Assembly (NCBI GenBank): GCA_009731375.1
Contig: BJOX01000120.1
Location: 113,079 to 136,244, forward strand
DNA from: Paulinella micropora
Lineage: Eukaryota; Cercozoa; Imbricatea; Euglyphida
Length of the DNA: 23,166 bases
Direction of reading: 5' to 3'
The notes under the pieces were generated by a model, which worked only from the letters and a program-made list of their open reading frames with translations, did not search any database and had not been told where the DNA came from. Positions 1-20,173 of the stretch are shown here, in pieces. Both the position numbers and the translations under genes were made by a program. Positions within the stretch are counted from its first letter, which is position 1; every line of letters starts with the position of its first letter.

Positions 1-183
1 AAGAAGAAGAAGAAGAAGAAGAAGAAGAAGAAGAAGAAGAAGAAGAAGAAGAAGAAGAAGAAGAAGAAGAAGAAGAAGAAGAAGAAGAAGAAGGAGGAGG
101 AGGAGGAGGAGGAGGAGGAGGAGGAGGAGAAGAAGAAGAAGAAGAAGAAGAAGAAGAGTGTGTGTGAGTGAGTGAGTGTGTGT

Positions 184-229
<46 letters not shown>

Positions 230-240
230 GAAAGACGGTC
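1..240. repeat. AAG/AGG microsatellite running into GT, GA and GACA arrays
   Basis: A nearly pure AAG array runs from the window edge to about 92, then AGG to about 128 and AAG again to about 157. GTGA/GT, GA and an ACAG tetranucleotide array follow, to about 235. The strand is entirely purine-rich to about 157. The array is cut by the window edge, so its true length is unknown. Confidence 0.95.
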
Positions 241-1078
241 CACCATCTGATTAAATCAGTCTTGAATCAAGCCTTGTGGTCTAAGTACTATTCCAGGCTA
301 TGGATTTGCAAGGGTAGGACAGAAGGTCACTGTCTGTGCTATGTTTAAGAAATAATAAGACAAATAATATGTTTAAGAGGACAAATATGTTTAAGAAATA
401 GTAAGACAAATAACTAATGCTCGAAAAGTGGATCCACCTGAAATCTGTGGTCTGGAATGCCCCCATTTGCAGTTTTGTCCCTGAAATCATTGGCCTGGGG
501 TGGCACCCTTTCAACGTAAAACCCGAAATTTCAGAGAACAATCTTTCACATTGCTGTTGGCTTTACCCGGTACATTTTTTGTATCACGAGAGTCAAGTGG
601 CACCTGCCCCAGTCTGTTGCCTCAGCCGTTGTCAGGTGGCAGAAAACCTGAAGAATTCGGTGATTGGCTTCCTTGAGTTTCCGTACTTTCCAATATGAAA
701 CAGATGCAGTTAGAGACTGACATGAAATAGATGCAGTCAGAGTGTAATGCAGATTGTCCCCTGAGTCCTTCTGCATGTATGTGGTCACGGGAGCGAGCTA
801 GTTACCTTATTTGCCCTATAGAGTTTGAGTTGGATGGGATGGATCCGCGAGAAAACTTCCTACAGCAAGGAATTCAGATAGATTGATGTCTCTCTTTCTG
901 CCATGCAACCTTTTTCTCATGAAGGCTTGGAAGGGAATTCAGATAGATCTCTCTGTCACGAAATCTTGCTCACAGCCATATATTATCACGAAGCCAATTC
1001 ATTTCCATTTATTCCCAAAGCTAACTCCAAGTTTATAAATTACTGTATACAGGTTACAAGTAACTTCATTAAATCGAA
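241..1078. other. Unique sequence, no recognised gene
   Basis: About 840 bases of mixed composition. Open frames on both strands are under 100 codons and show no family I recognise. Small internal duplications are visible: a unit of about 27 bases with the core ATGTTTAAGAAATA at about 341 and 387; a 21-base unit starting ATGAAA at 695 and 722 (two mismatches); and GGAATTCAGATAGAT at about 870 and 933. The duplications and lack of coding signal suggest intergenic or old repeat-derived DNA. Confidence 0.5.
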
Positions 1079-1220
<142 letters not shown>

Positions 1221-1414
1221 NNNNNNNNNNNNNNNNNNNNNNNNNNNNNNNNNNNNNNNNNNNNNNNNNNNNNNNNNNNNNNNNNNNNNNNNNNNNNNNN
1301 NNNNNNNNNNNNNNNNNNNNNNNNNNNNNNNNNNNNNNNNNNNNNNNNNNNNNNNNNNNNNNNNNNNNNNNNNNNNNNNNNNNNNNNNNNNNNNNNNNNN
1401 NNNNNNNNNNNNNN
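1221..1414. other. Assembly gap (194 N)
   Basis: A run of N inside an AGT array. The missing sequence is probably more of the same repeat; the real length is unknown. Confidence 0.99.
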
Positions 1415-1556
1415 GTAGTACTAGTAGTACTAGTAGTACTAGTAGTACTAGTAGTACTAGTAGTACTAGTAGTACTAGTAGTACTAGTAGTACTAGTAGT
1501 ACTAGTAGTACTAGTAGTACTAGTAGTACTAGTAGTAGTAGTAGTAGTACTACTAC

Positions 1557-1607
<51 letters not shown>

Positions 1608-1662
1608 AAGTGTAGTAGAAGTAGTAGTAAAAGTAGTAGTAAAAGTAGTAGTAAAAGTAGTA
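1415..1662. repeat. AGT array with a 9-bp higher-order unit
   Basis: From 1415 to about 1535 the array is a regular 9-mer, AGTAGTACT, repeated about 13 times. It then returns to plain AGT and ends in AGTAAA-type variants at about 1610-1660. The 9-mer contains the palindromes AGTACT and ACTAGT. It meets a LINE fragment at about 1665. Confidence 0.93.
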
Positions 1663-1664
1663 AC

Positions 1665-1871
1665 AATATCCGACCAATCACAGCTGTTCATAACTACAAC
1701 ACTAGGCGGTCATCAAAGAAACACATGTACAACGACTCAACGACGGGTCAATACAGCAGAGCAGCACAAGCACAATGGGATAAGCTGCCAGAGCACCTAA
1801 GAGATATCTCATACAAAGTAGAATTCAAAAAGGAACTCAAAGCATATCTCTTAAGGATGCAAGAATCCTGA
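1665..1871 (+). pseudogene. LINE reverse transcriptase C-terminal fragment
   Basis: An open frame from about 1665 to the TGA at 1869-1871 encodes about 68 residues. It has the typical C-terminal end of non-LTR retrotransposon ORF2 proteins: VHNYNTRRSSKK near 1686-1721, then WDKLPEHLRDI (1776-1808) and FKKELKAYLLR (1824-1856). In LINE proteins of the CR1/L2/Jockey type this tail follows the reverse transcriptase domain. The frame has no start of its own and its 5' side is replaced by the AGT array, so this is a 5'-truncated insertion, the normal fate of LINE copies. The exact clade cannot be set from this tail. Stop and frame are intact, which suggests a fairly recent insertion. Confidence 0.8.
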
Positions 1872-2040
1872 CACTGCCTACGGGCCTAAAGAGGGCGTTG
1901 GACACCTCATCATCAGATGATACCTGAGTGTGGGACAAGTTCAGCGTTGATCACATCCTAAGCCGGAGTGTGGTTGGCCAAACCCCCTTGGGGAGTCACC
2001 TCGTGTCTACCAGCTTTTGCGAGTGCCACCGCTATATATA
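1872..2040 (+). mobile_element. Probable LINE 3' untranslated region
   Basis: About 170 bases of non-repetitive DNA directly follow the LINE stop codon and end where TA-rich simple repeats begin. A small hairpin (ATCAT, loop CAG, ATGAT) lies at about 1908-1920. Assignment to the LINE rests on position only. Confidence 0.5.
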
Positions 2041-2161
2041 GTGCTGAGTGAGAATATAACACTTTCAACATATATATATAAATATATATATTATATATAT
2101 TTATGTATATATATAATATATAGTACTGAGTGAGAATATAACTCTTTCAACATATATATAC
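2035..2161. repeat. Two copies of a TA-rich unit of about 80 bp
   Basis: The core GTRCTGAGTGAGAATATAAC followed by WCTTTCAAC occurs at about 2040 and again at about 2122, separated by TATATA-rich sequence. The second copy runs into an N gap. This looks like a tandem array of about 82-bp units hidden mostly in the gap, possibly a satellite-like LINE tail. Confidence 0.7.
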
Positions 2162-2786
2162 NNNNNNNNNNNNNNNNNNNNNNNNNNNNNNNNNNNNNNN
2201 NNNNNNNNNNNNNNNNNNNNNNNNNNNNNNNNNNNNNNNNNNNNNNNNNNNNNNNNNNNNNNNNNNNNNNNNNNNNNNNNNNNNNNNNNNNNNNNNNNNN
2301 NNNNNNNNNNNNNNNNNNNNNNNNNNNNNNNNNNNNNNNNNNNNNNNNNNNNNNNNNNNNNNNNNNNNNNNNNNNNNNNNNNNNNNNNNNNNNNNNNNNN
2401 NNNNNNNNNNNNNNNNNNNNNNNNNNNNNNNNNNNNNNNNNNNNNNNNNNNNNNNNNNNNNNNNNNNNNNNNNNNNNNNNNNNNNNNNNNNNNNNNNNNN
2501 NNNNNNNNNNNNNNNNNNNNNNNNNNNNNNNNNNNNNNNNNNNNNNNNNNNNNNNNNNNNNNNNNNNNNNNNNNNNNNNNNNNNNNNNNNNNNNNNNNNN
2601 NNNNNNNNNNNNNNNNNNNNNNNNNNNNNNNNNNNNNNNNNNNNNNNNNNNNNNNNNNNNNNNNNNNNNNNNNNNNNNNNNNNNNNNNNNNNNNNNNNNN
2701 NNNNNNNNNNNNNNNNNNNNNNNNNNNNNNNNNNNNNNNNNNNNNNNNNNNNNNNNNNNNNNNNNNNNNNNNNNNNNNNNNNNNNN
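2162..2786. other. Assembly gap (625 N)
   Basis: Unknown bases between the 82-bp TA-rich repeat and an AGT array; neither edge predicts the other. Confidence 0.99.
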
Positions 2787-3320
<534 letters not shown>

Positions 3321-3404
3321 CATCATTATCGGGTTATTTTTATCGTTTTTCCCGTTGGCTGAATAAGAAAAAACAGTTACCCTTACTAGCCTAGCCTAGC
3401 CTAG
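3321..3404. other. Short unique island between AGT arrays
   Basis: About 80 bases with no gene. It ends in CCTAG-type pentamers (about 3389-3404) from which the next AGT array starts. Confidence 0.6.
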
Positions 3405-3416
3405 TAGTAGTAGTAC

Positions 3417-3453
<37 letters not shown>

Positions 3454-3460
3454 TATTAGC

Positions 3461-3516
<56 letters not shown>

Positions 3517-3536
3517 AAGTAGTAGTAGTAGTAGTG

Positions 3537-3585
<49 letters not shown>

Positions 3586-3610
3586 CAGCAGCAGCAGCAG
3601 CAGCAGCAGT

Positions 3611-3641
<31 letters not shown>

Positions 3642-3642
3642 A

Positions 3643-3699
<57 letters not shown>

Positions 3700-3713
3700 T
3701 GGTAGTAGTAATG

Positions 3714-3797
<84 letters not shown>

Positions 3798-3825
3798 TAG
3801 TAGTGGTAGTAGCAGTAGTAGTAGC

Positions 3826-3884
<59 letters not shown>

Positions 3885-3915
3885 CAGTAGTAGCAGTAGT
3901 AGAGTAGCAGTGGTA
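3405..3915. repeat. AGT array with AGC block
   Basis: An imperfect AGT array with an AGC block at about 3584-3627 and GGT variants. Open frames across it are poly-Ser/Val/Ala translations of the repeat. Confidence 0.93.
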
Positions 3916-4093
3916 TAGTATTAGTGTTTCTCCTCTTTCTATTACATATTCTTCTGAAAAGGGGGAGATTTCAATCGCTGACTCTGCACATGACTTACTG
4001 ACTTACAAATATAACTTGACATTGTAGAAAGTGGGCGAATGACAATCACAGGGAGTTTCATCACGATCAATCCAATCCTGTTGTTCAATGCAA
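3916..4093. other. Unique sequence upstream of the CTA array
   Basis: About 180 bases with no recognisable coding signal. It lies about 470 bases before the first kinase exon and could hold promoter or 5' untranslated sequence, but no element can be named. Confidence 0.4.
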
Positions 4094-4130
4094 GGGGGGG
4101 GGGGGGGNNNNNNNNNNNNNNNNNNNNNNN
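4094..4130. other. Poly-G run (14 nt) and 23-N gap
   Basis: A G homopolymer at 4094-4107 leads straight into N at 4108-4130. The same pattern (C or G run beside a short gap) recurs across the window. Confidence 0.95.
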
Positions 4131-4215
<85 letters not shown>

Positions 4216-4278
4216 GACTACTACGACTACGACTACTACTGCTACTACTACCACTACTACTACTAGTACTAGTACTAG

Positions 4279-4367
<89 letters not shown>

Positions 4368-4438
4368 GCACTATTTCTACTACTACTACTGTTGTTGCTT
4401 CTGCTACTATACAACAACAACAACAACAACAACAACAT

Positions 4439-4508
<70 letters not shown>

Positions 4509-4530
4509 AACTACTACCACGACCACACTA
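4131..4530. repeat. (CTA)n array with CTG and CAA blocks
   Basis: A CTA/ACT array, with CTG-type repeats at about 4342-4367 and a CAA block at about 4411-4435. It is the reverse-complement motif class of the AGT arrays upstream. It ends about 30 bases before the first kinase exon, so it would be in a 5' intron or leader. Confidence 0.93.
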
Positions 4531-4565
4531 CCACTACCACTACTTTACCCCTACTTGTAGGCAAG

Positions 4566-14265
<9,700 letters not shown>

Positions 14266-14325
14266 GTGCGTCTAATATAGCGATATAGATATATATATAT
14301 ACATATATATAATATAGATATAGAT

Positions 14326-14413
<88 letters not shown>

Positions 14414-14529
14414 GTAGGTAGGTAGGTAGGTAGGTAGATAGATAGGTAGATAGATAGATAGATGGATGGATGGATGGATAGATGGATGGATGGATAGATG
14501 GATAGATAGATACATAGATAGATAGATGC

Positions 14530-14613
<84 letters not shown>
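14266..14613. repeat. TA and GATA arrays with GGTA and GGAT blocks
   Basis: TA-rich, then GATA from about 14327 to 14613, broken by GGTA (about 14412-14436) and GGAT (about 14460-14505). Confidence 0.93.
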
Positions 14614-14615
<2 letters not shown>

Positions 14616-14894
14616 GAAATATCGACTTATGTCAGAAAAAAGGAGCTTCTGATTTCGTCAACCAGGAAGTCTGTGGGTAAAGTATTAACCCGATGCCCAG
14701 CTAAGCCGTGATGTTTGCACGGAAGGGACTGATACAGGCAATACCAAAGCTCCCTAGTACCAGGCGGGGCCAGGGCTCGTTCCATAAAGCGCCCCTTGCA
14801 GAACGAGCTCCCACCTCCATTACAGAGGGCCCAGTAAGCAGATGGAGTTTCGAGACTGTTCGACAGTCTAGTATAAACCGACAGAGCACTGTGG
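14614..14894. other. Unique island between GATA arrays
   Basis: About 280 bases of mixed sequence with 60-codon open frames on both strands, no recognised family. It contains an 8-bp perfect inverted repeat GCTCGTTC/GAACGAGC (14775-14782 and 14801-14808, 18-nt loop). It may be an old transposon piece or intronic sequence. Confidence 0.5.
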
Positions 14895-14895
14895 G

Positions 14896-14980
<85 letters not shown>

Positions 14981-14990
14981 TAGATAGATA
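14895..14990. repeat. (GATA)n array
   Basis: Nearly pure GATA tetranucleotide repeat, continuing the motif of 14327-14613 on the other side of the unique island. Confidence 0.95.
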
Positions 14991-15003
14991 AAGACGTCAC
15001 CAG

Positions 15004-15051
15004 TTCAGGCAGTTTGGTGGTTTGCGCTTGCGCTTTAAGAAAAGCAAATAA
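15004..15051 (+). CDS. Possible terminal kinase exon with AATAAA
   Basis: After acceptor-like CACCAG an in-phase frame (phase 0, as exon 17 requires) encodes FRQFGGLRLRFKKSK and stops at TAA 15049-15051. AATAAA at 15047-15052 overlaps the stop. A basic C-terminal tail after HPWIKKH is plausible. The acceptor is poor, AATAAA at the stop is too close to serve as the usual polyadenylation signal unless the 3' UTR is minimal, and the frame is short, so chance is quite possible. Confidence 0.35.
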   Translation, partial: FRQFGGLRLRFKKSK

Positions 15052-15130
15052 AGATATAGACATATAGATATATATATAGATAAATATTCATAGATATAAT
15101 AGATATAACTAAGCCCAAGGCTTTTCCCAG

Positions 15131-15198
15131 CACTCAGCCTGAAGTTGGATATCGGCCAAGGAGAGCTGATGGCCTGGATCAAACAACATGTTGTGGAT
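15131..15198 (+). pseudogene. Decayed second copy of exon 17
   Basis: The stretch CCTGAAG..ATATCGGCCAAGG..CCTGGATCAAACAACATG parallels exon 17 (CCTGAGAG..ATCACGGCCAGGG..CCTGGATCAAGAAACATG), with small gaps. One frame still reads [12 protein letters not shown] against [13 protein letters not shown]. The DPERR segment is broken. An acceptor-like TTTTCCCAG precedes it. Alternative: a true downstream exon of another gene; the nucleotide likeness argues for duplication. Confidence 0.6.
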
Positions 15199-15328
15199 GC
15201 ATGCATGGATGGATGGATGGATGGATGGATGGATGGATGGATGGGTGTGTGGGTGGGTGGATGAATGGATGGATGCACACACACACACACACACACACTC
15301 ACTCACACTCACTCACACTCACACACAC
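15199..15328. repeat. GGAT then CA/CACT arrays
   Basis: GGAT-type tetramers at about 15203-15276, CA at about 15276-15298, CACT/CA to 15328. Confidence 0.9.
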
Positions 15329-16670
<1,342 letters not shown>

Positions 16671-16679
16671 TATGATAGG

Positions 16680-16764
16680 ACCAGCAGAAGTCCTTTTTTC
16701 TCTCTGTTGAGTCAACGAGAGAAGATCGCCTTTGCAGAACTGAAAGCACAAGTTGGTATGTCTG
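16680..16764 (+). CDS. Possible downstream exon, SLLSQREKIAFAELKAQV
   Basis: After acceptor-like ATGATAG a frame encodes TSRSPFFSLLSQREKIAFAE and then LKAQV, followed by a good donor GTATGT at 16765. An inner AG (TTTGCAG at 16738) could also open a smaller exon, and that part is copied at 16820. No family recognised. It may be a C-terminal part of the kinase gene or a separate gene. Confidence 0.35.
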
Positions 16765-16814
16765 AGGGGAGAGGGGGAGGGGGGGGGGGGGGGGGGGGGG
16801 GGAGNNNNNNNNNN
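16765..16814. other. Poly-G run and 10-N gap
   Basis: G-rich from about 16773, a continuous G run to 16802, then N at 16805-16814. Confidence 0.95.
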
Positions 16815-16815
16815 T

Positions 16816-16850
16816 GTGTACAGAACTGAAAGCACTAGCGGATCTGCCCA
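16816..16850 (+). pseudogene. Partial copy of the AACTGAAAGCAC exon piece
   Basis: TACAGAACTGAAAGCACTAG repeats GCAGAACTGAAAGCACAAG of 16735-16758, keeping the AG before AACTG. It then diverges and loses the donor. Confidence 0.65.
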
Positions 16851-16891
16851 CTACTTACTTACATACATACATGTATATTTGTATGTATGTA

Positions 16892-16940
16892 TGCCTGCAT
16901 GGTTTGAGAAGCGGAAAGTACGGAGACCTCTAGTTGAATA
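16892..16940 (+). pseudogene. RKVRRPLV segment, copy 1
   Basis: A unique segment from TGCATGGTTTGAGAAG, then a frame RKVRRPLVEY directly after AG. It runs into GTAT repeats with no donor beyond the repeat itself. Confidence 0.6.
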
Positions 16941-17142
16941 TGTATGTATTTATGTATGTATGTATGCATATATGTATGTATGTATGTATATATGTATGTA
17001 TGCATGCATGCATGTATGTGTGAATGCATGCCTGCATGTATGTGCATGTATGTATGTATGTATGTATGTATGTATGTATGTATGTATACATGTATGTATG
17101 TATACATGTAGGTAGGTAGGTAGGTAGGTAAGTAGGTAGGTA

Positions 17143-17188
17143 TGCTTGCATGGTTTGAGTAGCGGAAAGTATGGAGACCTCTAGTCGA

Positions 17189-17192
<4 letters not shown>
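17143..17192 (+). pseudogene. RKVWRPLV segment, copy 2
   Basis: About 92% identical to copy 1 (GAGAAG to GAGTAG, ACGG to ATGG, TTGA to TCGA). After AG it reads RKVWRPLVEY. Confidence 0.6.
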
Positions 17193-17232
<40 letters not shown>

Positions 17233-17270
17233 TGTATGTATGTATGTATGTATGTATGTATGTATGTATG

Positions 17271-17302
<32 letters not shown>

Positions 17303-17312
17303 TGTATGTATA

Positions 17313-17361
17313 TCTGCATGGATTGAGTAGCAGAAAGCACGGAGACCTCTGGTCGCATTGG
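17313..17361 (+). CDS. RKVRRPLV segment, copy 3, possible exon
   Basis: After TTGAGTAG the frame reads QKARRPLVAL, followed by GTGAGA at 17360, a strong donor. It is the only one of the three copies with a donor, the same pattern as exons 8 and 14. Function unknown. Confidence 0.35.
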
Positions 17362-17394
17362 TGAGACTTACTATGGAGGTCAATGTTTGTATAT

Positions 17395-17549
17395 ATACTA
17401 CTACTCCTACTACTACTACTACTACAACTACTACAACTACTACTACTACTACTACTACTACTGCTACTACTACTACTACTACTCTACTACCACCACTACT
17501 AATAATAATAATTGATAATGATGATTATGATGATGATGATGATAATAAC

Positions 17550-17605
<56 letters not shown>
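17395..17605. repeat. CTA then GAT and AAT arrays
   Basis: CTA/ACT to about 17500, GAT at about 17519-17543, AAT at about 17544-17604. This AAT array begins the different repeat landscape of the last 5.5 kb. Confidence 0.93.
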
Positions 17606-17608
17606 CTA

Positions 17609-17659
17609 GGGGCTGCACTAACACCTGAAAGGATGGTTTACCGGTGCGCTTCACGCACC
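17609..17659. repeat. Element X, copy 1, with terminal hairpin
   Basis: GGGGCTGC..CTAACACCTGAAAGGATGGTTT lies between an AAT array and a poly-C run, as at 23041. It ends with an inverted repeat GGTGCG/CGCACC (17643-17648 and 17654-17659). Confidence 0.8.
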
Positions 17660-17695
17660 AAACCCCGCCAGCTCCACTTCTTATCACTTTTTGGA

Positions 17696-17699
<4 letters not shown>

Positions 17700-17778
<79 letters not shown>

Positions 17779-17788
17779 NNNNNNNNNN
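17700..17788. other. Poly-C run (79 nt) and 10-N gap
   Basis: Uninterrupted C at 17700-17778, then N at 17779-17788. Confidence 0.97.
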
Positions 17789-18239
17789 AAAAACCTCAAT
17801 TTTCAGGTGTGGGTGCCACCCGCGACCAGAACGGGTACGTGCAATCGCAGGGCTCCCCCGGACCCCCCCTTTCCATTCGACAGGGTACGTTGAATTGCCG
17901 GGGCTGCCGCAAAGGGTGCCTGGTGGCAAAAAACCTCAATTTCCAGGTGTGGGTGCCACCCGCGACCAGAACGGGTACGTATAATCACAGGGCTGGGGTT
18001 CCCGGGGGGAGAGCCCCCCGGACCCCCCTTTCCCTTCGACAGGGTACGTTGAATTGCCGGATTTGCCGCAAAGGGCGCCTGGTGGCAAAAAACCTCAATT
18101 TTCAGGTGTGGGTGCCACCCGCGACCAGAACGGGTACGTACAATCACAGGGCTTGGGTTCCCGGGGGGAGTGCCCCCCGGACCCCTCCTGCCCCGTCGAC
18201 AGGGTACGTTCAATAATTGCCGGAGGCACCGGCAAGTAC
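17789..18239. repeat. Satellite A, three units with GC hairpin
   Basis: Units start with CCTCAATTTTCAGGTGTGGG at 17794, 17934 and 18093 (140 and 159 bp apart). Each holds CCCGCGACCAGAACGGGTACG and a GACAGGGTACGTT segment. Units 2 and 3 carry a perfect 8-bp hairpin CCGGGGGG/CCCCCCGG with a 4-nt loop (18002-18021 and 18161-18180). Open frames crossing the units are not conserved in frame and are unlikely to be coding. Confidence 0.88.
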
Positions 18240-18818
18240 TGCCAAAAAACAAGGAATTTTGGCATTCAGGACACTCCCCTAACGCAAATATTTGCGCAAA
18301 TTCCAAAAAAATAAGTATATCAGCATCAACATCGAGTCTGGGGCTAGCGACCCTGCCAATATGAGCTCCCAACTCCTCCTGGTTCCCACAAACCATGATT
18401 TATTCCGATGGGAGAGCAGAAAATAGGCTTAAAAAAAACAAGGAATTTTGGCATTCAGGACACTCCCCTAACGCAAATATTTGCGTGAAGTCCAAAGAAA
18501 TTACATCAGCATCAAGATCGAGTCTGGGGCTAGCCACCCTGTCAATATGAGCTCCCAACTCCTCCTGGTTCACACAAACCATGATTTATTCCGACAGGGG
18601 TGCGAAAAAATAAAGGAATTTCGGCATTCAGGACACTGCCCTAACGCAAATATTTGCGTGAATTCAAAAAAATTATATCAGCATCAACATCGAGTCTGGG
18701 GCTAGCTAGCCTGCAAATATGAGCTCCCAACTCCTCCTGGTTCCGAAAAACCATGATTTATTCCGACAGCGGTGCGGAAATGCTTGGGGGGGGGGGGTAC
18801 ACAATTTTCATTTCCCCC
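18240..18818. repeat. Satellite B, three units with 16-nt palindrome
   Basis: Units of about 173-189 bp share GGCATTCAGGACACT, ACGCAAATATTTGCGT, ATCGAGTCTGGGGCTAG, ATGAGCTCCCAACTCCTCCT and CATGATTTATTCCGA. The palindrome sits at 18282 (last base changed), 18471 and 18644. The block ends with a G run and TACACAATTTTC, then a gap. Confidence 0.9.
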
Positions 18819-19460
18819 NNNNNNNNNNNNNNNNNNNNNNNNNNNNNNNNNNNNNNNNNNNNNNNNNNNNNNNNNNNNNNNNNNNNNNNNNNNNNNNNNN
18901 NNNNNNNNNNNNNNNNNNNNNNNNNNNNNNNNNNNNNNNNNNNNNNNNNNNNNNNNNNNNNNNNNNNNNNNNNNNNNNNNNNNNNNNNNNNNNNNNNNNN
19001 NNNNNNNNNNNNNNNNNNNNNNNNNNNNNNNNNNNNNNNNNNNNNNNNNNNNNNNNNNNNNNNNNNNNNNNNNNNNNNNNNNNNNNNNNNNNNNNNNNNN
19101 NNNNNNNNNNNNNNNNNNNNNNNNNNNNNNNNNNNNNNNNNNNNNNNNNNNNNNNNNNNNNNNNNNNNNNNNNNNNNNNNNNNNNNNNNNNNNNNNNNNN
19201 NNNNNNNNNNNNNNNNNNNNNNNNNNNNNNNNNNNNNNNNNNNNNNNNNNNNNNNNNNNNNNNNNNNNNNNNNNNNNNNNNNNNNNNNNNNNNNNNNNNN
19301 NNNNNNNNNNNNNNNNNNNNNNNNNNNNNNNNNNNNNNNNNNNNNNNNNNNNNNNNNNNNNNNNNNNNNNNNNNNNNNNNNNNNNNNNNNNNNNNNNNNN
19401 NNNNNNNNNNNNNNNNNNNNNNNNNNNNNNNNNNNNNNNNNNNNNNNNNNNNNNNNNNNN
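18819..19460. other. Assembly gap (642 N)
   Basis: Unknown sequence. The 21 bases on its right edge (GACGATAAGCTC and on to 19481) recur at 21438-21458, the left edge of the later gap. Confidence 0.99.
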
Positions 19461-19506
19461 GACGATAAGCTCTAATGACACCCCCGCAAGGGCAGTTCCA
19501 ACACTT

Positions 19507-19576
19507 CCAGACGGGCCGGTATGTTCAATGAAAATACTGGTCCAGACGGATCGGTATGTTCAATGAAAATACTGGT
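19507..19576. repeat. 35-bp tandem duplication
   Basis: The unit CCAGACGGRYCGGTATGTTC plus 15 bases occurs at 19507-19541 and 19542-19576, differing at two positions. It directly abuts the tRNA-like element. Confidence 0.93.
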
Positions 19577-19648
19577 GGCACCGACGGGAATCGAACTGGC
19601 GACAGGGCCCAGATGGTAGAACTTGACCACTGGGCTATCACGGTGTCC
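19577..19648 (-). mobile_element. tRNA-like 72-nt element, probable SINE head
   Basis: Read on the minus strand this is 72 nt long. It has a box A match TAGCCCAGTGG and, 30 bases later, a box B match GTTCGATTC, the internal RNA polymerase III promoter elements. The ends pair as GG-CACC with GGTG-CC around one bulged A. The T-stem is not well paired and no clean anticodon arm is seen. A working tRNA is unlikely; a tRNA-derived SINE or tRNA pseudogene fits better. An AAT array lies on one side and a 35-bp duplication on the other. Confidence 0.55.
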
Positions 19649-19650
19649 AA

Positions 19651-19714
19651 AATAATAGTAATAATAATAGTAATAATAATAGTAATAATAATAATAATAA
19701 TAATAATGGTAATA

Positions 19715-19762
<48 letters not shown>
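19651..19762. repeat. AAT array
   Basis: AATAATAGT and AAT repeats with ATGGTA interruptions; open frames across it are poly-Ile. Confidence 0.95.
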
Positions 19763-20173
19763 GTATATATGTTGATCTGTCGTGGCTCAGCCCGAGGGCC
19801 ATGCGCCTCCATCCCTCGACCCAACAGGGACTACAGTGAGTATGTTGGGGAGGGAAGAGTGACTCTAACCATCCTGCATAGAAGGCCCCAAAAGGAAGTC
19901 CCTACTACCCGCACAGTGTCGGGTACCTTGCAGGAAATCAACTACAAATGATTGATCTTCCCCGCGTGAGAGCTCCACGAGACTGGGTAGGTCCCGCATG
20001 GAGGTACTCACAGGGGTAGCAGACATTTCATGCGGTCTGCCAGCGCATGAGGACGTTTTGTGGTAAGTATCTGGGACGCCTCGAAACCCGTCACCACCCC
20101 TAGATCGCGGAATGTAAATACCCCTTTGATCCCACGTGGTGTATGTCTTATAAAAAACAACACAACGACATGG
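19763..20173. other. Unique sequence, no recognised gene
   Basis: About 410 bases of moderate GC, with open frames on the minus strand that continue into the minisatellite and AAT array. No protein family recognised. It contains the short motif CCATGCGCCTCCATC (near 19799), which recurs near 21393 and in altered form near 22951. Probably repeat-derived. Confidence 0.45.

Larger units (their letters stand above)
16855..17311. repeat. GTAT/GTAG/ATGC arrays between exon-like copies
   Basis: GTAT arrays with ATGC and GGTA variants separate three copies of a unique segment of about 50 bases. Confidence 0.9.

Noticed and set aside
14708-14902. 64-codon frame in the unique island between GATA arrays
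   Set aside because: Open on both strands, no family, and it runs into the GATA repeat; no splice or start signal supports it.
15131-15198. Treating this segment as a normal additional kinase exon
   Set aside because: It resembles exon 17 at the nucleotide level with indels, which is better explained by a decayed duplicate.
18719-19566. Frames of 240-264 residues across a gap
   Set aside because: Almost all residues are X from N bases; edges are satellite B and unrelated unique sequence.
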